The position numbers and the translations under genes were made by a program. A DNA stretch of 64,000 nt from JAKFVC01 sp040386595 (lineage in GTDB: Bacteria; Planctomycetota; Planctomycetia; Planctomycetales; Planctomycetaceae). The notes beneath the pieces were generated by a model that was given only the letters and a program-made list of their open reading frames with translations, searched no databases and was not told the origin of the DNA. The DNA lies in the NCBI GenBank assembly GCA_040386595.1, contig JAZKFE010000091.1:44009-108008 (forward strand), read 5' to 3'. Shown piece after piece: positions 63,933-64,000 of this stretch; position 1 is the stretch's first letter, and the number at the start of each line of letters is the position of its first letter.

Positions 63933-64000
63933 TGTTAATGGTTTTGGGGTCGGGCGTTCAAATTTGCTGACCCTAACGGATTGCAGGTGCATGAAAAAAG

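Overview
The window looks like a draft scaffold from a planctomycete (phylum Planctomycetota; family Planctomycetaceae is plausible but not proven). The evidence is the set of lineage-typical families. There are DUF1501, DUF1549/DUF1553 and 'planctomycete cytochrome' (PSCyt-type CxxCH) proteins, a DUF1559 prepilin-type protein, WD40-cytochrome and membrane-bound-dehydrogenase/heme proteins, very large PQQ-propeller proteins, and FHA and VWA giants. No rRNA, tRNA, CRISPR array, phage or complete insertion sequence was found. Four runs of N (33665-33676, 50820-50829, 52503-52512, 60674-60683) are assembly gaps; three fall inside genes, and two of those have flanking frames that do not agree across the placeholder.

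Layout. 1-6.3 kb: three exported carbohydrate/cytochrome-type proteins (a partial DUF1501, a DUF1549/1553 and a WD40-cytochrome-PPC protein). 6.3-12.4 kb: a small conserved protein, a Bcp-type peroxiredoxin, a PQQ-propeller membrane protein, and a MoxR ATPase followed closely by a chromate transporter. 12.8-17.1 kb: a 1429-aa exported double-propeller protein closed by a clear terminator. 17.1-21.7 kb (minus strand): a membrane protein, a solute-binding lipoprotein, a CaMKII-association-domain protein and an FHA protein. 22.5-26.3 kb: two tandem, greatly enlarged type I signal peptidases. 26.9-32.1 kb: a four-TM protein, an enolase-superfamily enzyme, and a radical SAM / glycosyltransferase / LpxH-like phosphoesterase cluster. 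32.4-35.6 kb: a 1 kDa-scale (about 1050 aa) exported heme protein with its own terminator. 35.8-39.6 kb: an NtrC-type regulator, a small protein, a LOG-family enzyme and Maf, flanked by two direct 129-bp palindromic elements. 39.9-41.5 kb: DacB-type PBP4. 41.7-48.4 kb: a PilM-led three-gene membrane complex. 49.4-52.3 kb: a GH38-like protein. 52.7-58.8 kb (minus strand): MBOAT O-acyltransferase, a VWA-amidotransferase-VWA membrane protein, a GT39-like protein and a BFD-like ferredoxin. 59.4-64 kb: DUF1559 plus a small lipoprotein, then another PSCyt-DUF1549-DUF1553 protein.

How the genes work together. Most of the content concerns the cell envelope: export (signal peptidases), surface appendage or secretion assembly (PilM complex, DUF1559 pseudopilin), wall turnover (DacB), glycan building and modification (glycosyltransferases, MBOAT, LpxH-like enzyme), and exported cytochrome-linked degradation proteins. 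Intergenic DNA is rich in structured repeats: a MITE-like 129-bp palindrome (two copies), a modular 'ccctgggctatgttgt' repeat (two inverted copies), a 155-bp inverted repeat, and several strong hairpins, two of which end in T-tracts that no annotated plus-strand gene explains.
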